Of a stretch of 64,000 nucleotides of DNA, positions 9,246-20,256 are shown one piece after another. The DNA lies in NCBI GenBank assembly GCA_964628055.1, contig CAZVNL010000006.1, forward strand, positions 1 through 64,000. The letters are read 5' to 3'. The position numbers and the translations under genes are program-made. The DNA is from CAZBEL01 sp964628055. GTDB taxonomy: Bacteria; Fidelibacterota; Marinisomatia; Marinisomatales; TCS56. Positions within the stretch are counted from its first letter, which is position 1; each line of letters opens with the position of its first letter. The notes below the pieces were generated by a model that did no database searches, was not told where the DNA came from, and worked only from the letters and a program-made list of their open reading frames with translations.

Positions 9246-9700
9246 CAGTGAAAAATAAGAAGAGCGACATTCGTGTGGTTTCCGTAGAGGTAGTACGACC
9301 CCTACGGCATGACCTTTTACGCGCGGGGAAACCCTTTAATACCACCCTTTTTGAACGAGACGAAGAGCCCCAGACCGTCCACTTTGCCCTGTACCGGGAT
9401 CGGGAAGTGGTGAGCGTGGCCACCATCTTTCCGGCGCCCTTTTCGCGGAAACCGGAGGCGCTGGCCTATCAACTACGGGGCATGGCCACCAAGCAGAAGG
9501 AACAGGGCAAGGGCTTCGGCCGCCAAATCCTGGAAGCCATGATCGATTATCTACGGGAACAGACTGACGCTACGTTGCTGTGGTGTAACGCCCGCGTTCA
9601 AGCCGTGGATTTCTACCAAAAGTTCGGGTTCGAGTTTGTAGGACAAGAATTTGAAGTGGAAGGTATTGGTCCCCACCGGGTAGGGTACTATGTTTTGTAA
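9230..9700 (+). CDS. GNAT-family N-acetyltransferase
   Basis: 156 residues from a TTG codon at 9230 that overlaps the end of the phosphodiesterase gene; GTG at 9248 is an equally plausible start and would lose six residues. The fold is a compact GNAT domain: a central strand with LRGMAT followed by the acetyl-CoA pyrophosphate loop QGKGFGRQIL (the Q/R-x-x-G-x-G/A pattern), then LLWCNAR and the late FYQKFGFEFVGQEFEV motif common to GNAT enzymes. The N-terminal part, with PLRHDLLRAGKP, resembles small stand-alone acetyltransferases that act on amines or small metabolites. Acceptor unknown. Confidence 0.85.
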   Translation: MSGVLTVKNKKSDIRVVSVEVVRPLRHDLLRAGKPFNTTLFERDEEPQTVHFALYRDREVVSVATIFPAPFSRKPEALAYQLRGMATKQKEQGKGFGRQILEAMIDYLREQTDATLLWCNARVQAVDFYQKFGFEFVGQEFEVEGIGPHRVGYYVL

Positions 9701-10029
9701 GCCAGCCCGGAAATACGAATACGAGTACGCCAAATATCGGAATTATCACCAACTCACTGGGATAGGAATGAAACCGGTTAGATGCTGTTCCCAAAGAGTG
9801 CGGTGACGAGTTTCACCAGACCCGGAAGATGGTGTTGTTGAGATAGGAGACGGAAGGCCTGAAGTTCACTCGTCGCAAGTCGGGACCGCACCAAAGTTAA
9901 GGCAAAGGTAAAGGTTAAGAAACCCTCTTTTTTGTTTTGCCATACAGGGAGGGAAAGAAAGAGCATTTCCCACACCAATTTCCAGTATCTATCCTCGTCT
10001 CCCATTGAATGTTATCTACCTTTTAGTAT

Positions 10030-10335
10030 GTCGCCTTGAAAAAATCGCGTGTTAAACCTCAAGGGCGCGACACGGAACAGGATGAATTGGTGTTTGACCC
10101 GGTGGAATAAGCAACGATCAATACAACTAATAACCACCCAGGCTTGAACTAATGATTAGAAGGCAGAACGATTGACCCGCTACTTATTCCACCGGGTAGT
10201 TTCAATTCATCCCCGGGGTGCACCTGCAGAGGCACGCGGTTTTTTTACCGCGACGATTCTTTCGGTACTTTTCTTCCAAAGAAAAGTACAGGGAAGAATA
10301 GTTGTTACGATGAGGAAAAGGGGTAAACCCCATAA
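10030..10335 (+). repeat. Dispersed repeat, copy A (with insertion)
   Basis: This copy matches the complement of 45981-46171 in ordered blocks: GTCGCCTTGAAAAAATC, GTGTTAAACCTCAAGGG, GGAACAGGATGAATTG, CACCTGCAGAGGCACGCG, the hairpin at 10265-10289 (GTACTTTTCTT-cca-AAGAAAAGTAC) and a tail with TAGTTGTT.CGATGAG and GGGTAAACCCC. Outer parts are themselves complementary (AAAAAATCGCGTG at 10039-10051 against CACGCGGTTTTTT at 10233-10245), so the unit is a large imperfect palindrome with no coding capacity, MITE- or REP-like. Copy A is longer because of a palindromic insertion at 10081-10211. Confidence 0.8.
10081..10211. repeat. Palindromic insertion inside repeat copy A
   Basis: GATGAATTG (10081-10089) and CAATTCATC (10203-10211) are inverted, and just inside them ACCCGGTGGAATAAG (10097-10111) is perfectly complementary to CTTATTCCACCGGGT (10183-10197), separated by 71 bases. 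The second repeat copy at 46 kb has only a single GATGAATTGAAACT at this point, so the extra sequence looks inserted or generated by an inverted duplication of the 14-base AGTTTCAATTCATC block. Confidence 0.7.
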
Positions 10336-10646
10336 GACTGCTTTCTTATCTCAACACTGCCCTGAAAGGTGGCGCTTTGAAAATGGTTTTACTTCGAACC
10401 AATACCCCCGGGTTCTCCGGCTTATGGTTAATGGAATAAACAGGTATTAGTGAAAAAGTGCTGAATACCGAATTCTGAAAGTCGAAAACGACCAACGTTC
10501 TCATGGTGGCGCAAGCCCTTCACCTCGCCATTCAATATTCCTTGTTAGACATCCAGCGTTCATCGAATCCCCTGTGTATGGTTTATAAAAAATATCGGAA
10601 TTGGGTCATTAGGAATGATCGATAGCCAAGACCCAGATAACAGGTC

Positions 10647-11798
10647 ATGAACTTGCCATTCTGCTTTTTTCTGTCTATACTACCTTTTAGCAAACTAACA
10701 AATACAAGGCTTCTTTTGAAAAAATATTGCCTTCCCGTCACGCTTTTTCTTCTGTTGGTCCATCAATCAATGGCCGGTGGACTGGTGGCTGTCATCCAAC
10801 CAAAATTAACGGAACAGGATTACCGTACTGCGGAAACACTACAAGTGTCGTTGGAGTCTTATTTCCAGGAAATTCAGGAAAAACGCACCATCGGCGAATC
10901 CGTCCTAACAATCTTACCAGAATATGTTGGAACCTGGTTGGTGGCCACTGGGGAAGGAGGTCAGGTGTTCCGCGCCCGAAACGAAAAGAGAGCCATGATG
11001 TGGGTGATCATGAACCATCCATTTCGATTTTTAAAAACCCTGTTAGGCGGTCTTCTGTGTAGTGATTTCCACGGTACCTTCATGGGACACGTCCGGCGCT
11101 CCATCTTCCTCATGCAGGCCAAAGAAATGCTGCAGTCCTATGAGCAAGTTTTCTCTAACCTGGCCCGCACCTATCAATTTTGGGTGGTAGCTGGTTCCAT
11201 TCTACTCCCCGAGTGTGAGATCGTTGTCGGAAGGATTCAGTTCCAGGACCGGAAAAGTCTTTTAAACCAGAGTTTTGTCTTCAACCCCCGAGGGGAAGCC
11301 GTGTTAGTAACCAAAAAGGTGTACCCCCTAACGGAGGAGCTGGAGTTCATGGACCGCGGGGAAATCAAGGCCTTAAAAACAGTGGAAACCGACCTGGGGC
11401 GATTAGGGGTCTTGGTGTGTGCTGACAGTTGGTATCCCGACACGTATACCGCTCTGCGTAAAGGGGAAGTGGACATTATTGCCGTGCCCAGCTTCGTAAC
11501 ACCGGGCGACCTATGGGAGGCTCCTTGGAAGGGTTACAATCCTCAGGGTAGCGAGCCGGCGGACGTGGAACAGGAGGACCTAAACCAGCGCAGGGAAAAG
11601 GAAATGTGGGAAAAGTACGCCGTATGTAGACGCGTAGGGATTAGCGGAGCCAAATTAGGAGCGAACAGCTTCTTAGTGGGCAGTTTCTGGGGCATGACCA
11701 GCGCCGGCCAGTCCACTATCGCCACCCCGGAGGGGATCGTCGCAAAAGCCCCGGAGGCGGAGACGGACAACATCCTGTACTACATGTTTTCAAGGTAA
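10647..11798 (+). CDS. Exported nitrilase-superfamily (CN-hydrolase) protein
   Basis: 383 residues. A hydrophobic segment (about 29-43, ending SMAGG) suggests a signal peptide or anchor, which is unusual for this mostly cytosolic family. The core begins GLVAVIQPKLTEQDYRTAE and shows the Glu-Lys-Cys triad: E92 in LPEYVGTW, K223/K224 in VTKKVYP, C258 in VLVCADSWYP. Between Glu and Lys sits an enlarged segment with an extra hydrophobic stretch (about 117-140) and FHGTFMGHVRR. Family members hydrolyse or transfer amide or nitrile bonds; the substrate here is unknown. It stands alone, flanked by gene-free DNA on both sides. Confidence 0.82.
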   Translation: MNLPFCFFLSILPFSKLTNTRLLLKKYCLPVTLFLLLVHQSMAGGLVAVIQPKLTEQDYRTAETLQVSLESYFQEIQEKRTIGESVLTILPEYVGTWLVATGEGGQVFRARNEKRAMMWVIMNHPFRFLKTLLGGLLCSDFHGTFMGHVRRSIFLMQAKEMLQSYEQVFSNLARTYQFWVVAGSILLPECEIVVGRIQFQDRKSLLNQSFVFNPRGEAVLVTKKVYPLTEELEFMDRGEIKALKTVETDLGRLGVLVCADSWYPDTYTALRKGEVDIIAVPSFVTPGDLWEAPWKGYNPQGSEPADVEQEDLNQRREKEMWEKYAVCRRVGISGAKLGANSFLVGSFWGMTSAGQSTIATPEGIVAKAPEAETDNILYYMFSR

Positions 11799-12036
11799 AA
11801 TACTTACCTGAACCTCATCCGTTGAGCATGGATTCGTTGTTAGATAAATACAACTTTTTGTCATAATAGAATAAGGTTAGTTTGGGGTCTCCGCAGTGTA
11901 GAAGGCTAAGCCTTACTAGCGGAGAATATGCTTTACTAACCTCTGGTTATTAAGAAATAACACCAGGAAGGGCCCCTAAAAAACTCATCCAGGAATATGT
12001 TTTTACAAAAGTAACCTAACTTTTATCAGTTTGCTG

Positions 12037-12488
12037 TTATCTTTCCCTATCTCCGGGGTTTAAGAACACCACCCTCACGCCATGTCCCTGTAAAAAAGCC
12101 CTGGTCTTGCTACAAACAGGCGCCGTCGTGGCGACCTCCNNNNNNNNNNNNNNNNNNNNNNNNNNNNNNNNNNNNNNNNNNNNNNNNNNNNNNNNNNNNN
12201 NNNNNNNNNNNNNNNNNNNNNNNNNNNNNNNNNNNNNNNTCCCTGTAAAAAAGCCCTGGTCTTGCTACAAACAGGCGCCGTCGTGGCGACCTCCACCGTC
12301 ACGTCAGGAAATTGTTTTTTAATCTGTTGGGCCTGTTGCAATAGCTGTTTTCCATCTTTCATGATGATGCGGCTCTTACGACGTTTGACAATACGAATTT
12401 GGTGGGGGCCAACGGCCTCCAAGATCACCCGGTGGGATAAGCCAAAACTAGTTGGGTCCAGAGTATGAGGAGTGTTTTTATCGTCCAA
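12037..12488 (-). CDS. Small conserved-looking hypothetical protein, interrupted by an assembly gap
   Basis: As assembled, the frame from TTG 12488 runs into the 100-N gap and emerges shifted. If the gap and one of the flanking identical 55-base copies are removed, the frame continues cleanly to TAA at 12037-12039, giving 98 residues ending HGVRVVFLNPGDRER. The protein is basic and compact: a strand-rich start (HRVILEAVGPHQIRIVKRRKSR) and a helix with KQLLQQAQQIKKQFPD, followed by a TVEVATTAPVC strand. No family is recognised. It begins 11 bases after the uracil-DNA glycosylase stop and is probably cotranscribed with it. TTG is the only start that covers the first strand; the next in-frame ATG is codon 43. 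Confidence 0.6.
12085..12294. repeat. Exact 55-base direct duplication flanking the assembly gap
   Basis: The sequence at 12085-12139 (starting TCCCTGTAAAAAAGCC, ending GTCGTGGCGACCTCC) is repeated exactly at 12240-12294, on each side of the N run. This is what two contig ends overlapping by one k-mer look like when a scaffolder joins them with a fixed-size gap. It is an assembly artefact, not a biological repeat. Confidence 0.9.
12140..12239. other. Scaffold gap of exactly 100 N
   Basis: A run of 100 undetermined bases, a conventional placeholder length. The identical 55-base flanks suggest that the true gap length is minus 55, meaning the contigs overlap. Confidence 0.98.
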
Positions 12489-12499
12489 TTCTGGCTTTT

Positions 12500-13099
12500 T
12501 TAAAAGAGACTCTCCTGTCCCGGGGGCGGTTTCAGGGTGGGGTTGGAATCTACAAAGGCTTTCAGAGCCTGAAAGTCTTTCTTGATAAGAGGCAGATAAT
12601 CTGTTCTCCTCAGGGCGGCTGCAGGGTGAATCATGGGAAAGAGAAAATAGTGTTGTGTGGGGATGGTTTTTCCATGATACTGAAGAATGGGGGCTGGTTT
12701 CCGCAATAGGACACCCAGAGCCAAATTGCCCAAAGGACAGACGATTTCCGGACGAATGGCCTGGAGCTCCTCTAAAAGGTAGGCGGCGCAGGTGCGAACC
12801 TCCAGGCGATTAGGAAGGCGGTCCTCCGGGGGTAAACAACGGGTCACATTGGTAAGCCACAGACTTTTTCTTTCCAACTTGACGATGTTTAAAAGATGGT
12901 TCAACAATTCACCAGCCGGTCCCACAAAGGGAACGCCCACAGCGTCCTCGTGCTCACCGGGACCCTGACCAACCAGCACGATCCGCGCCCGGGAGTTGCC
13001 AGTACCCGGGACAGCGCGATTCCGGGACTGGTGGAAGGGACACTTGGTGCACGTGCGAATCCGTTCGGTGATGTCACCTAATCTTGGGGAGGAAACCAT
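12500..13099 (-). CDS. Uracil-DNA glycosylase, family 4-like (iron-sulfur)
   Basis: 199 residues from ATG 13099; a TTG two codons upstream is also possible. It removes uracil from DNA as the first step of base-excision repair. Four cysteines sit as in 4Fe-4S family-4 enzymes: C17 and C20 (CTKC), C88 and C104. Motif 1 is GQGPGEHEDAVG (44-55) followed by PFVGPAG; most relatives have Glu where Gln45 stands. Motif 2 is MIHPAAALR. The end, PPPGQESLF, is a flexible tail and might be a clamp-binding peptide (QESLF resembles a QxxLF beta-clamp motif), which is inference. It leads a two-gene unit with the hypothetical gene downstream. Confidence 0.92.
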   Translation of the reverse strand: MVSSPRLGDITERIRTCTKCPFHQSRNRAVPGTGNSRARIVLVGQGPGEHEDAVGVPFVGPAGELLNHLLNIVKLERKSLWLTNVTRCLPPEDRLPNRLEVRTCAAYLLEELQAIRPEIVCPLGNLALGVLLRKPAPILQYHGKTIPTQHYFLFPMIHPAAALRRTDYLPLIKKDFQALKAFVDSNPTLKPPPGQESLF

Positions 13100-13211
13100 T
13101 ATCAAAGCCTAACTGTGGCCAATTTACAACGACAGCCGGGCCAAATTCACGGGGAAAGCGGCTCCATAAAAGGGTGGTGTTATTGGAGGTAAACAGACCA
13201 ACTTCCGTTCC

Positions 13212-14132
13212 ATGTACAAGCAACAATTTCGCCTTTCACCAGCGGTTGAAGAGGCCCTGAATCGAGGGGCTCCCGTCCTGGCGTTAGAGTCCACCATCAT
13301 CGCCCACGGTATGCCTTTCCCCCAGAATTTCGAATTTGCCCGGCAAGCCGAGGAAGAAGCCCGTCAACTGGGGGTCACGCCCGCCACGATAGCGTTGACC
13401 AACGGTGAGATACATATCGGTCTACAGTCAGAGGACTTAAGGCGAATTTCCGGGAATGAAACCGTGCATAAGGTAGCCTTCCGGGATCTGGGAACGGCGC
13501 TGGCATCAGGGGTACTGGGGGCCACGACCGTCTCCGCCACTTGTTGGTTAGCCCACCAAGCGGGCATCTCCGTCTTGGCCACCGGGGGCATCGGCGGGGT
13601 CCACCAACACGCAAAGCAATCGATGGATATCTCCCAGGACCTTCCCCTTTTAAGCCGGGTGCCCATCATCGTGGTTTCAGCTGGCGCTAAGGCGATTTTG
13701 GACCTTCCCAAGACAATGGAGTACCTGGAAACTCGGGGGGTTCCAGTAGTAGGTTACGGAACGGAGGAGCTCCCGGCTTTCTATTCCCGTCAATCCGGGA
13801 TACCAGTCCCTCACCGTGTCACATCAATCGATGAGATTATCACCATTTACCAAAGCCAACGCGCTTTAAATATGCCCTGTGCCCTCTTGGTGGCTAACCC
13901 CGTGCCGGAGTCTGATGAAATTCCCCTGGAGGAAATGCAATCGTATCTAAACACCTCCCGCGAGGACCTTACCCGGGCCAACTTACACGGCAAAGAGGTA
14001 ACCCCGTATCTTTTGAAGAGATTATCCGAATTAACCGCCGGGCGAACTTTACAAACCAACATTGCCCTGGCGTTAAATAACGTGTGCTTGGGGGCCCGGA
14101 TAGCCAAAGCACACGCTAAAATTAAACCCTAA
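13212..14132 (+). CDS. psuG: Pseudouridine-5'-phosphate glycosidase
   Basis: 306 residues, the normal length for PsuG (IndA/YeiN). It reversibly cleaves pseudouridine 5'-phosphate into uracil and ribose 5-phosphate during RNA nucleoside salvage. The N-terminus PAVEEALNRGAPVLALESTIIAHGMP has the catalytic-site glutamate (E26); ATIALTNGEIHIGL, TTVSATCWLAHQAGI, FATGGIGGVH-like (LATGGIGGVHQHA) and LETRGVPVVGYGTEELPAFYSRQSG are signature blocks. No psuK kinase is adjacent. The gene faces the minus-strand gene next door and their ends overlap by four bases. Confidence 0.95.
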   Translation: MYKQQFRLSPAVEEALNRGAPVLALESTIIAHGMPFPQNFEFARQAEEEARQLGVTPATIALTNGEIHIGLQSEDLRRISGNETVHKVAFRDLGTALASGVLGATTVSATCWLAHQAGISVLATGGIGGVHQHAKQSMDISQDLPLLSRVPIIVVSAGAKAILDLPKTMEYLETRGVPVVGYGTEELPAFYSRQSGIPVPHRVTSIDEIITIYQSQRALNMPCALLVANPVPESDEIPLEEMQSYLNTSREDLTRANLHGKEVTPYLLKRLSELTAGRTLQTNIALALNNVCLGARIAKAHAKIKP

Positions 14133-14698
14133 CTTTGTACGGACATCGAAAGGTCGGGTAGCTCGGCCGATATAGACACCCGGGAGGGATCCCCGCCCAG
14201 GGCTGTGAGGGAGAAACCAAGGTAATGGAATACCGGCGCCACGAGTCCTACGGCTTCGCTCCACACAACGCCGGGCTCCTGGGGAGGCGCCTTGAACCGT
14301 TCCGGCCCCAGAGTGTGGACAACGACTTGCGGATAGCCCGATATGGAGTTGTAGATATAGCTCATATCGGGAAACTGTGGCCGTCCATCATAGGGGGTTT
14401 TGCCAATCAGCATATTGATACCCGAACGATTAACATGACCCACTATGGAGACCAATCCCGCTACTTCGCGCACCCTGTCCAAGAGAAGTAATCCGTCGCG
14501 AGGTAAATCCTTAAACAGGGCGTCGAGGTTCCCGGGGTTTACCCCCTGGGCATCAATTTCCCCTGGCCAGATGATATATTTAGCATTTAAATGAGCAATA
14601 TAATGACGGGCGAGTTGCCGCTCCGGAATAACTGCTATTTTCCACGCTCCGGGATCAGAACAGACATACAGCGCTGAATAGGGTTGAGTATGAGTCAT
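14129..14698 (-). CDS. Remote purine nucleoside phosphorylase-like protein
   Basis: 189 residues. The central stretch GHVNRSGINMLIG...RPQFPDMSYIYN closely mirrors the phosphorylase signature of trimeric PNP/MTAP enzymes (DHINLxGxNPLxG...GPRFPDMSxAYD), and it is preceded by a GLLLLDRV strand where PNPs have GDLVLI. The N-terminal phosphate-binding part and the later GPxFET and EMxG elements are not recognisable, and the chain is about 80 residues shorter than a normal PNP. It may be a degenerate or repurposed relative; catalysis is doubtful. It is coupled by ATGA to the yggS stop, and its 3' end overlaps psuG from the other strand. Confidence 0.6.
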   Translation of the reverse strand: MTHTQPYSALYVCSDPGAWKIAVIPERQLARHYIAHLNAKYIIWPGEIDAQGVNPGNLDALFKDLPRDGLLLLDRVREVAGLVSIVGHVNRSGINMLIGKTPYDGRPQFPDMSYIYNSISGYPQVVVHTLGPERFKAPPQEPGVVWSEAVGLVAPVFHYLGFSLTALGGDPSRVSISAELPDLSMSVQS

Positions 14699-15387
14699 GA
14701 GCGGCGCGGACCAAACAGCACGGTACCCAGGCGAACCATCGTGCTCCCCTCCTCCACCGCAATTTCGTAATCTCCACTCATGCCCATAGACAGGTCTACA
14801 AGTGGTGGTACGGAGGTTGGTCTCTGGTCATTCAAGTTTTCCTGTAATCGGCGCAGTTGAACAAAAGATTCCCGGATGCGCTTTCTATCGTCGGTCAGTG
14901 GCCCAATGGTCATGAGGCCTTTCACAGAGATACCGGGAAGTTCCAGGCAGGCCAGCAGGCTCTCGGTCGCTTTGGGGGAGAAGCCGAATTTGGTGGCCTC
15001 ACCGCTGGTGTTTACCTCCAAGAGTACGTTAACTGTTCGCCCAGTTTTTTGGGCGCGGTGGCTAATTTTAGCCGCTAGCTTTAGGGAATCCACGGCATCG
15101 ACAGTATCAAAGAGTTCCAGAGCCGTCTTTACTTTGTTGCTCTGGAGATGTCCGATCATATGATAAGCCACGCCTGGAGGCTTAGGACCTGCAGAGAATT
15201 TTTTTTGGGCTTCTTGTACCCGGTTTTCGCCAATATGGGTCAGGCCTGCCTGGTAGGCTTTTAAAATTGTTTCAAAGGGGTGGGTCTTGGTGACGGCCAC
15301 GATAGTAACGGTCCGGTGGACACCAGCGCGGTCCAGGGCCGCCATTATCCGATCCTTAACTTTAGTTAAATTAGAAGATAGTGTCAC
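14695..15387 (-). CDS. yggS: PLP homeostasis protein YggS/PLPBP
   Basis: 230 residues, full length for the YggS/PROSC single-domain TIM-barrel family. It binds pyridoxal 5'-phosphate on a lysine, K34 in VAVTKTHP, and buffers PLP. Other family blocks are [48 protein letters not shown] and the final [28 protein letters not shown]. The GTG start at 15387 overlaps the gyrA stop (GTGA), so it is the fourth gene of the dciA-gyrB-gyrA-yggS run. Confidence 0.95.
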   Translation of the reverse strand: MTLSSNLTKVKDRIMAALDRAGVHRTVTIVAVTKTHPFETILKAYQAGLTHIGENRVQEAQKKFSAGPKPPGVAYHMIGHLQSNKVKTALELFDTVDAVDSLKLAAKISHRAQKTGRTVNVLLEVNTSGEATKFGFSPKATESLLACLELPGISVKGLMTIGPLTDDRKRIRESFVQLRRLQENLNDQRPTSVPPLVDLSMGMSGDYEIAVEEGSTMVRLGTVLFGPRRS

Positions 15388-17903
15388 GCCGTTGGCGTAG
15401 CGTCCCCCTCCGGTGTTGCGTCTGGCGAGCCTACTGCCGGAGATTCGGACCTTTCCTCCTTGCCTTCGATGGGAGCGTCCTCGTGAACCACCCTGGAAAT
15501 GGAAGCAATCTCGGAGCCCTCATCTAACTTCACCAAGCGAACACCCTGGGTTACCCTCCCGATGGTTCTAATCTCTGACACGGCCTGGCGCATGAGAACC
15601 CCCTTGCTGGTGATGACCATTAAGTCATCGCTATCCACGACCTCCATAACGGCCACCATTTTACCTACTCGTTCAGTCGTGCGCATGGTCATAATGCCCT
15701 TCCCACCGCGTTTCTGAGTGCGGTACTGAATGACCTCGGTGCGCTTTCCGAAACCCTTCTCTGTGGCTACTAATATCGTTCCTTCCCGCTTGACTATGAC
15801 CATTCCCACGACTTTATCATCAGGTGTAGACAGGGCGATTCCTTTTACCCCCATGGTCTTACGACCGCTGGGACGAATTTCCGCCTCGGAGAACCGAATG
15901 GATTTACCTTCGCGTGTCCCTAAGATAATGTCCCGTCTGCCATTGGTAATTTCGGCATCGATTAACCGGTCGTTTTCCCGAATGTCAATGGCGTAGATAC
16001 CCCCTTTCCGGGGTCTTCCATAGGCAGACAGGACCGTCTTCTTCACAATTCCCCTCTGGGTAGCCATGACGATATAGTGCTGATCGTCGAATTCCCGCAC
16101 CGTTACGAAGGCCTCCACCCGCTCACCGGGTTCACAGTTGATAAGGTTCACAATCGCCCGGCCCCAGGTGGCCCGCCCTCCTTGAATAATGTCGTAAACT
16201 TTAAGCCAGTAGCATTTCCCAAGATCGGTAAAAAACAAAACGTAACTGTGGGTATTGGCGATAAATAGGTGCTCGATGAAATCATCCTCTTTGGAAAAGG
16301 CGCCCTGCACACCGCGGCCCCCGCGGCGCTGACTGCGATAGGTAGTTACCGGGGTCCTTTTAATATAGCCATTATGCGTTATGGTGATTACCATGTCTTC
16401 TTCGGCGATCATATCCTCCAGGGAAACATCAGCTCCCACGGTAATAATCTCGGTACATCGTTCGTCCCCATACCGCTCGCGTATCTCTTCTAACTCTTGC
16501 TTGATGATGGCCATTCTCTGGGCTCGACTCTCCAGAATGCCCTTTAAGGTAGCAATCAGCTTGATTGCCTCCCTGTACTCAGCGACGACCTTGTCTACCT
16601 CCAGGCTGGTCAACCGCTGGAGGCGCATGTCCAGGATGGCCTTGGCCTGTTTTTCCGATAGATCAAAGCTGTTCATTAACCCTTCGCTGGCGTGTTGCGG
16701 ATCCTTGCTACCGCGTATGATCTTGATAACTTCATCGATGTTGTCCAGGGCTATCTTTAATCCTTCTAAGATATGGGCCTTATCTTCGGCAATTTGTAAA
16801 TCGTAACGCGTTCGCCGCACCACAACATCATGGCGAAAATCGATGAAATGCTTAAGGGCCTGTTTTAAGGTTAGCAATTTGGGTACACCCTTCACCAGCG
16901 CCAGCATGATTATCCCGAATGTGTCCTGAAGTTGTGTGAATTTGTACAACTGGTTCAATATTACATGGGGATTGGCATCCTTTTTTATTTCTATTACCAT
17001 GCGGATGCCTTCCTTATCCGATTCGTCTCGGATATCGCTCACGCCTTGAATGCGTTTTCTTCGCACCAAATCGGCTATGCGTTCAATTAAGTTGGCCTTA
17101 TTCACCTGGTACGGCAGCTCGCTGATAATAATGTTGGTCCGGTTCTGCTTAGCGGTTTCCATATAGGCCCGGGCACGCACGGTGATTTTGCCCCGGCCCG
17201 TCTGGTAGGCCTTGCGAATACCATCACCGCCATAAATAATCGCTCCGGTAGGGAAATCGGGACCCTGCACAAGGGTGAGTAGTTCATCCAGATCAATATC
17301 TGGATTTTCTATCACGGCGATGAGGGCATTGATGATTTCGGTCAGGTTGTGGGGGGGTATCTTGGTGGCCATGCCGACGGCGATTCCTTCCGAGCCATTG
17401 GCCAACAAACAGGGGAAGGTGGTTGGAAGAACGCCGGGTTCCTTTAGGGTTTCGTCAAAATTTGGTATCCAGTCGACGGTATCCTTGTCTAGATCACGTA
17501 AGCTTTCCCCACCCAGTCGAGACATTCGTGCTTCTGTATACCGCATGGCGGCGGCGCCGTCGCCGTCCACCGAACCGAAGTTACCCTGGCCCTCTACAAG
17601 GCGGTAGCGCATAGCGAATGGTTGGGCCATGCGAACCAGGGCATCATACACTGAACTGTCACCGTGGGGATGGTACTTACCCAATACATCACCCACAATA
17701 CGAGCCGATTTTTTAAATGGTCGGTTCCACTGCACTCCCAGTTCCTCCATCCCAAATAAAATCCGGCGGTGGACCGGTTTCAGACCGTCACGCACATCGG
17801 GCAGTGCCCGGGACACAATGACGGACATGGAATAATTAAGGTAGCTCTCCTTTAGTTCATCAACAATGTCACGTTTTAAAATATGCTCTCGAACAATATC
17901 CAT
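15384..17903 (-). CDS. gyrA: DNA gyrase subunit A
   Basis: 839 residues. The DNA breakage-reunion domain holds the catalytic Tyr122 in [10 protein letters not shown] and the quinolone region [10 protein letters not shown] around 78-87. The C-terminal beta-pinwheel contains the GyrA box QRRGGRG at 525-531, which marks it as gyrase rather than topoisomerase IV. The tail is acidic and Ser/Pro-rich ([22 protein letters not shown]), as in many GyrA proteins. It works with GyrB to introduce negative supercoils. It lies 23 bases after gyrB, in the same operon. The quinolone position reads serine (sensitive type). Confidence 0.98.
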   Translation of the reverse strand: MDIVREHILKRDIVDELKESYLNYSMSVIVSRALPDVRDGLKPVHRRILFGMEELGVQWNRPFKKSARIVGDVLGKYHPHGDSSVYDALVRMAQPFAMRYRLVEGQGNFGSVDGDGAAAMRYTEARMSRLGGESLRDLDKDTVDWIPNFDETLKEPGVLPTTFPCLLANGSEGIAVGMATKIPPHNLTEIINALIAVIENPDIDLDELLTLVQGPDFPTGAIIYGGDGIRKAYQTGRGKITVRARAYMETAKQNRTNIIISELPYQVNKANLIERIADLVRRKRIQGVSDIRDESDKEGIRMVIEIKKDANPHVILNQLYKFTQLQDTFGIIMLALVKGVPKLLTLKQALKHFIDFRHDVVVRRTRYDLQIAEDKAHILEGLKIALDNIDEVIKIIRGSKDPQHASEGLMNSFDLSEKQAKAILDMRLQRLTSLEVDKVVAEYREAIKLIATLKGILESRAQRMAIIKQELEEIRERYGDERCTEIITVGADVSLEDMIAEEDMVITITHNGYIKRTPVTTYRSQRRGGRGVQGAFSKEDDFIEHLFIANTHSYVLFFTDLGKCYWLKVYDIIQGGRATWGRAIVNLINCEPGERVEAFVTVREFDDQHYIVMATQRGIVKKTVLSAYGRPRKGGIYAIDIRENDRLIDAEITNGRRDIILGTREGKSIRFSEAEIRPSGRKTMGVKGIALSTPDDKVVGMVIVKREGTILVATEKGFGKRTEVIQYRTQKRGGKGIMTMRTTERVGKMVAVMEVVDSDDLMVITSKGVLMRQAVSEIRTIGRVTQGVRLVKLDEGSEIASISRVVHEDAPIEGKEERSESPAVGSPDATPEGDATPTA

Positions 17904-17926
17904 CGACTAATAATCCTTCAATAAAA

Positions 17927-20163
<2,237 letters not shown>

Positions 20164-20256
20164 ATATGTCTATGTTAGAACGGGTAGAACATGGATGCGA
20201 GTTGTGCCGATTCTAATGTAAAGCCAAACGCTTCTATCCGTCGTACCGCAACCCCG

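Larger units (their letters stand above)
9701..10646. other. Gene-free interval containing a dispersed inverted-repeat element
   Basis: Almost 950 bases with no credible gene. Short frames at 9778-10005 (minus) and 10172-10450 (plus) have no domains, and the second reads through the repeat element. The left part (9701-10029) shows nothing recognisable. The centre is the repeat at 10030-10335. Around 10460-10490 a short stretch beginning GCTGAATACCGAATT resembles the complement of 46309-46336, suggesting a further degenerate dispersed fragment. Confidence 0.6.

Noticed and set aside
10172..10450. 92-codon plus-strand frame
   Set aside because: Reads through repeat copy A and its hairpin; frame is not preserved in copy B.
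12085..12294. 55-base direct repeats as a possible insertion footprint or CRISPR-like unit
   Set aside because: They are identical and flank a 100-N placeholder, which is the signature of unmerged contig ends.
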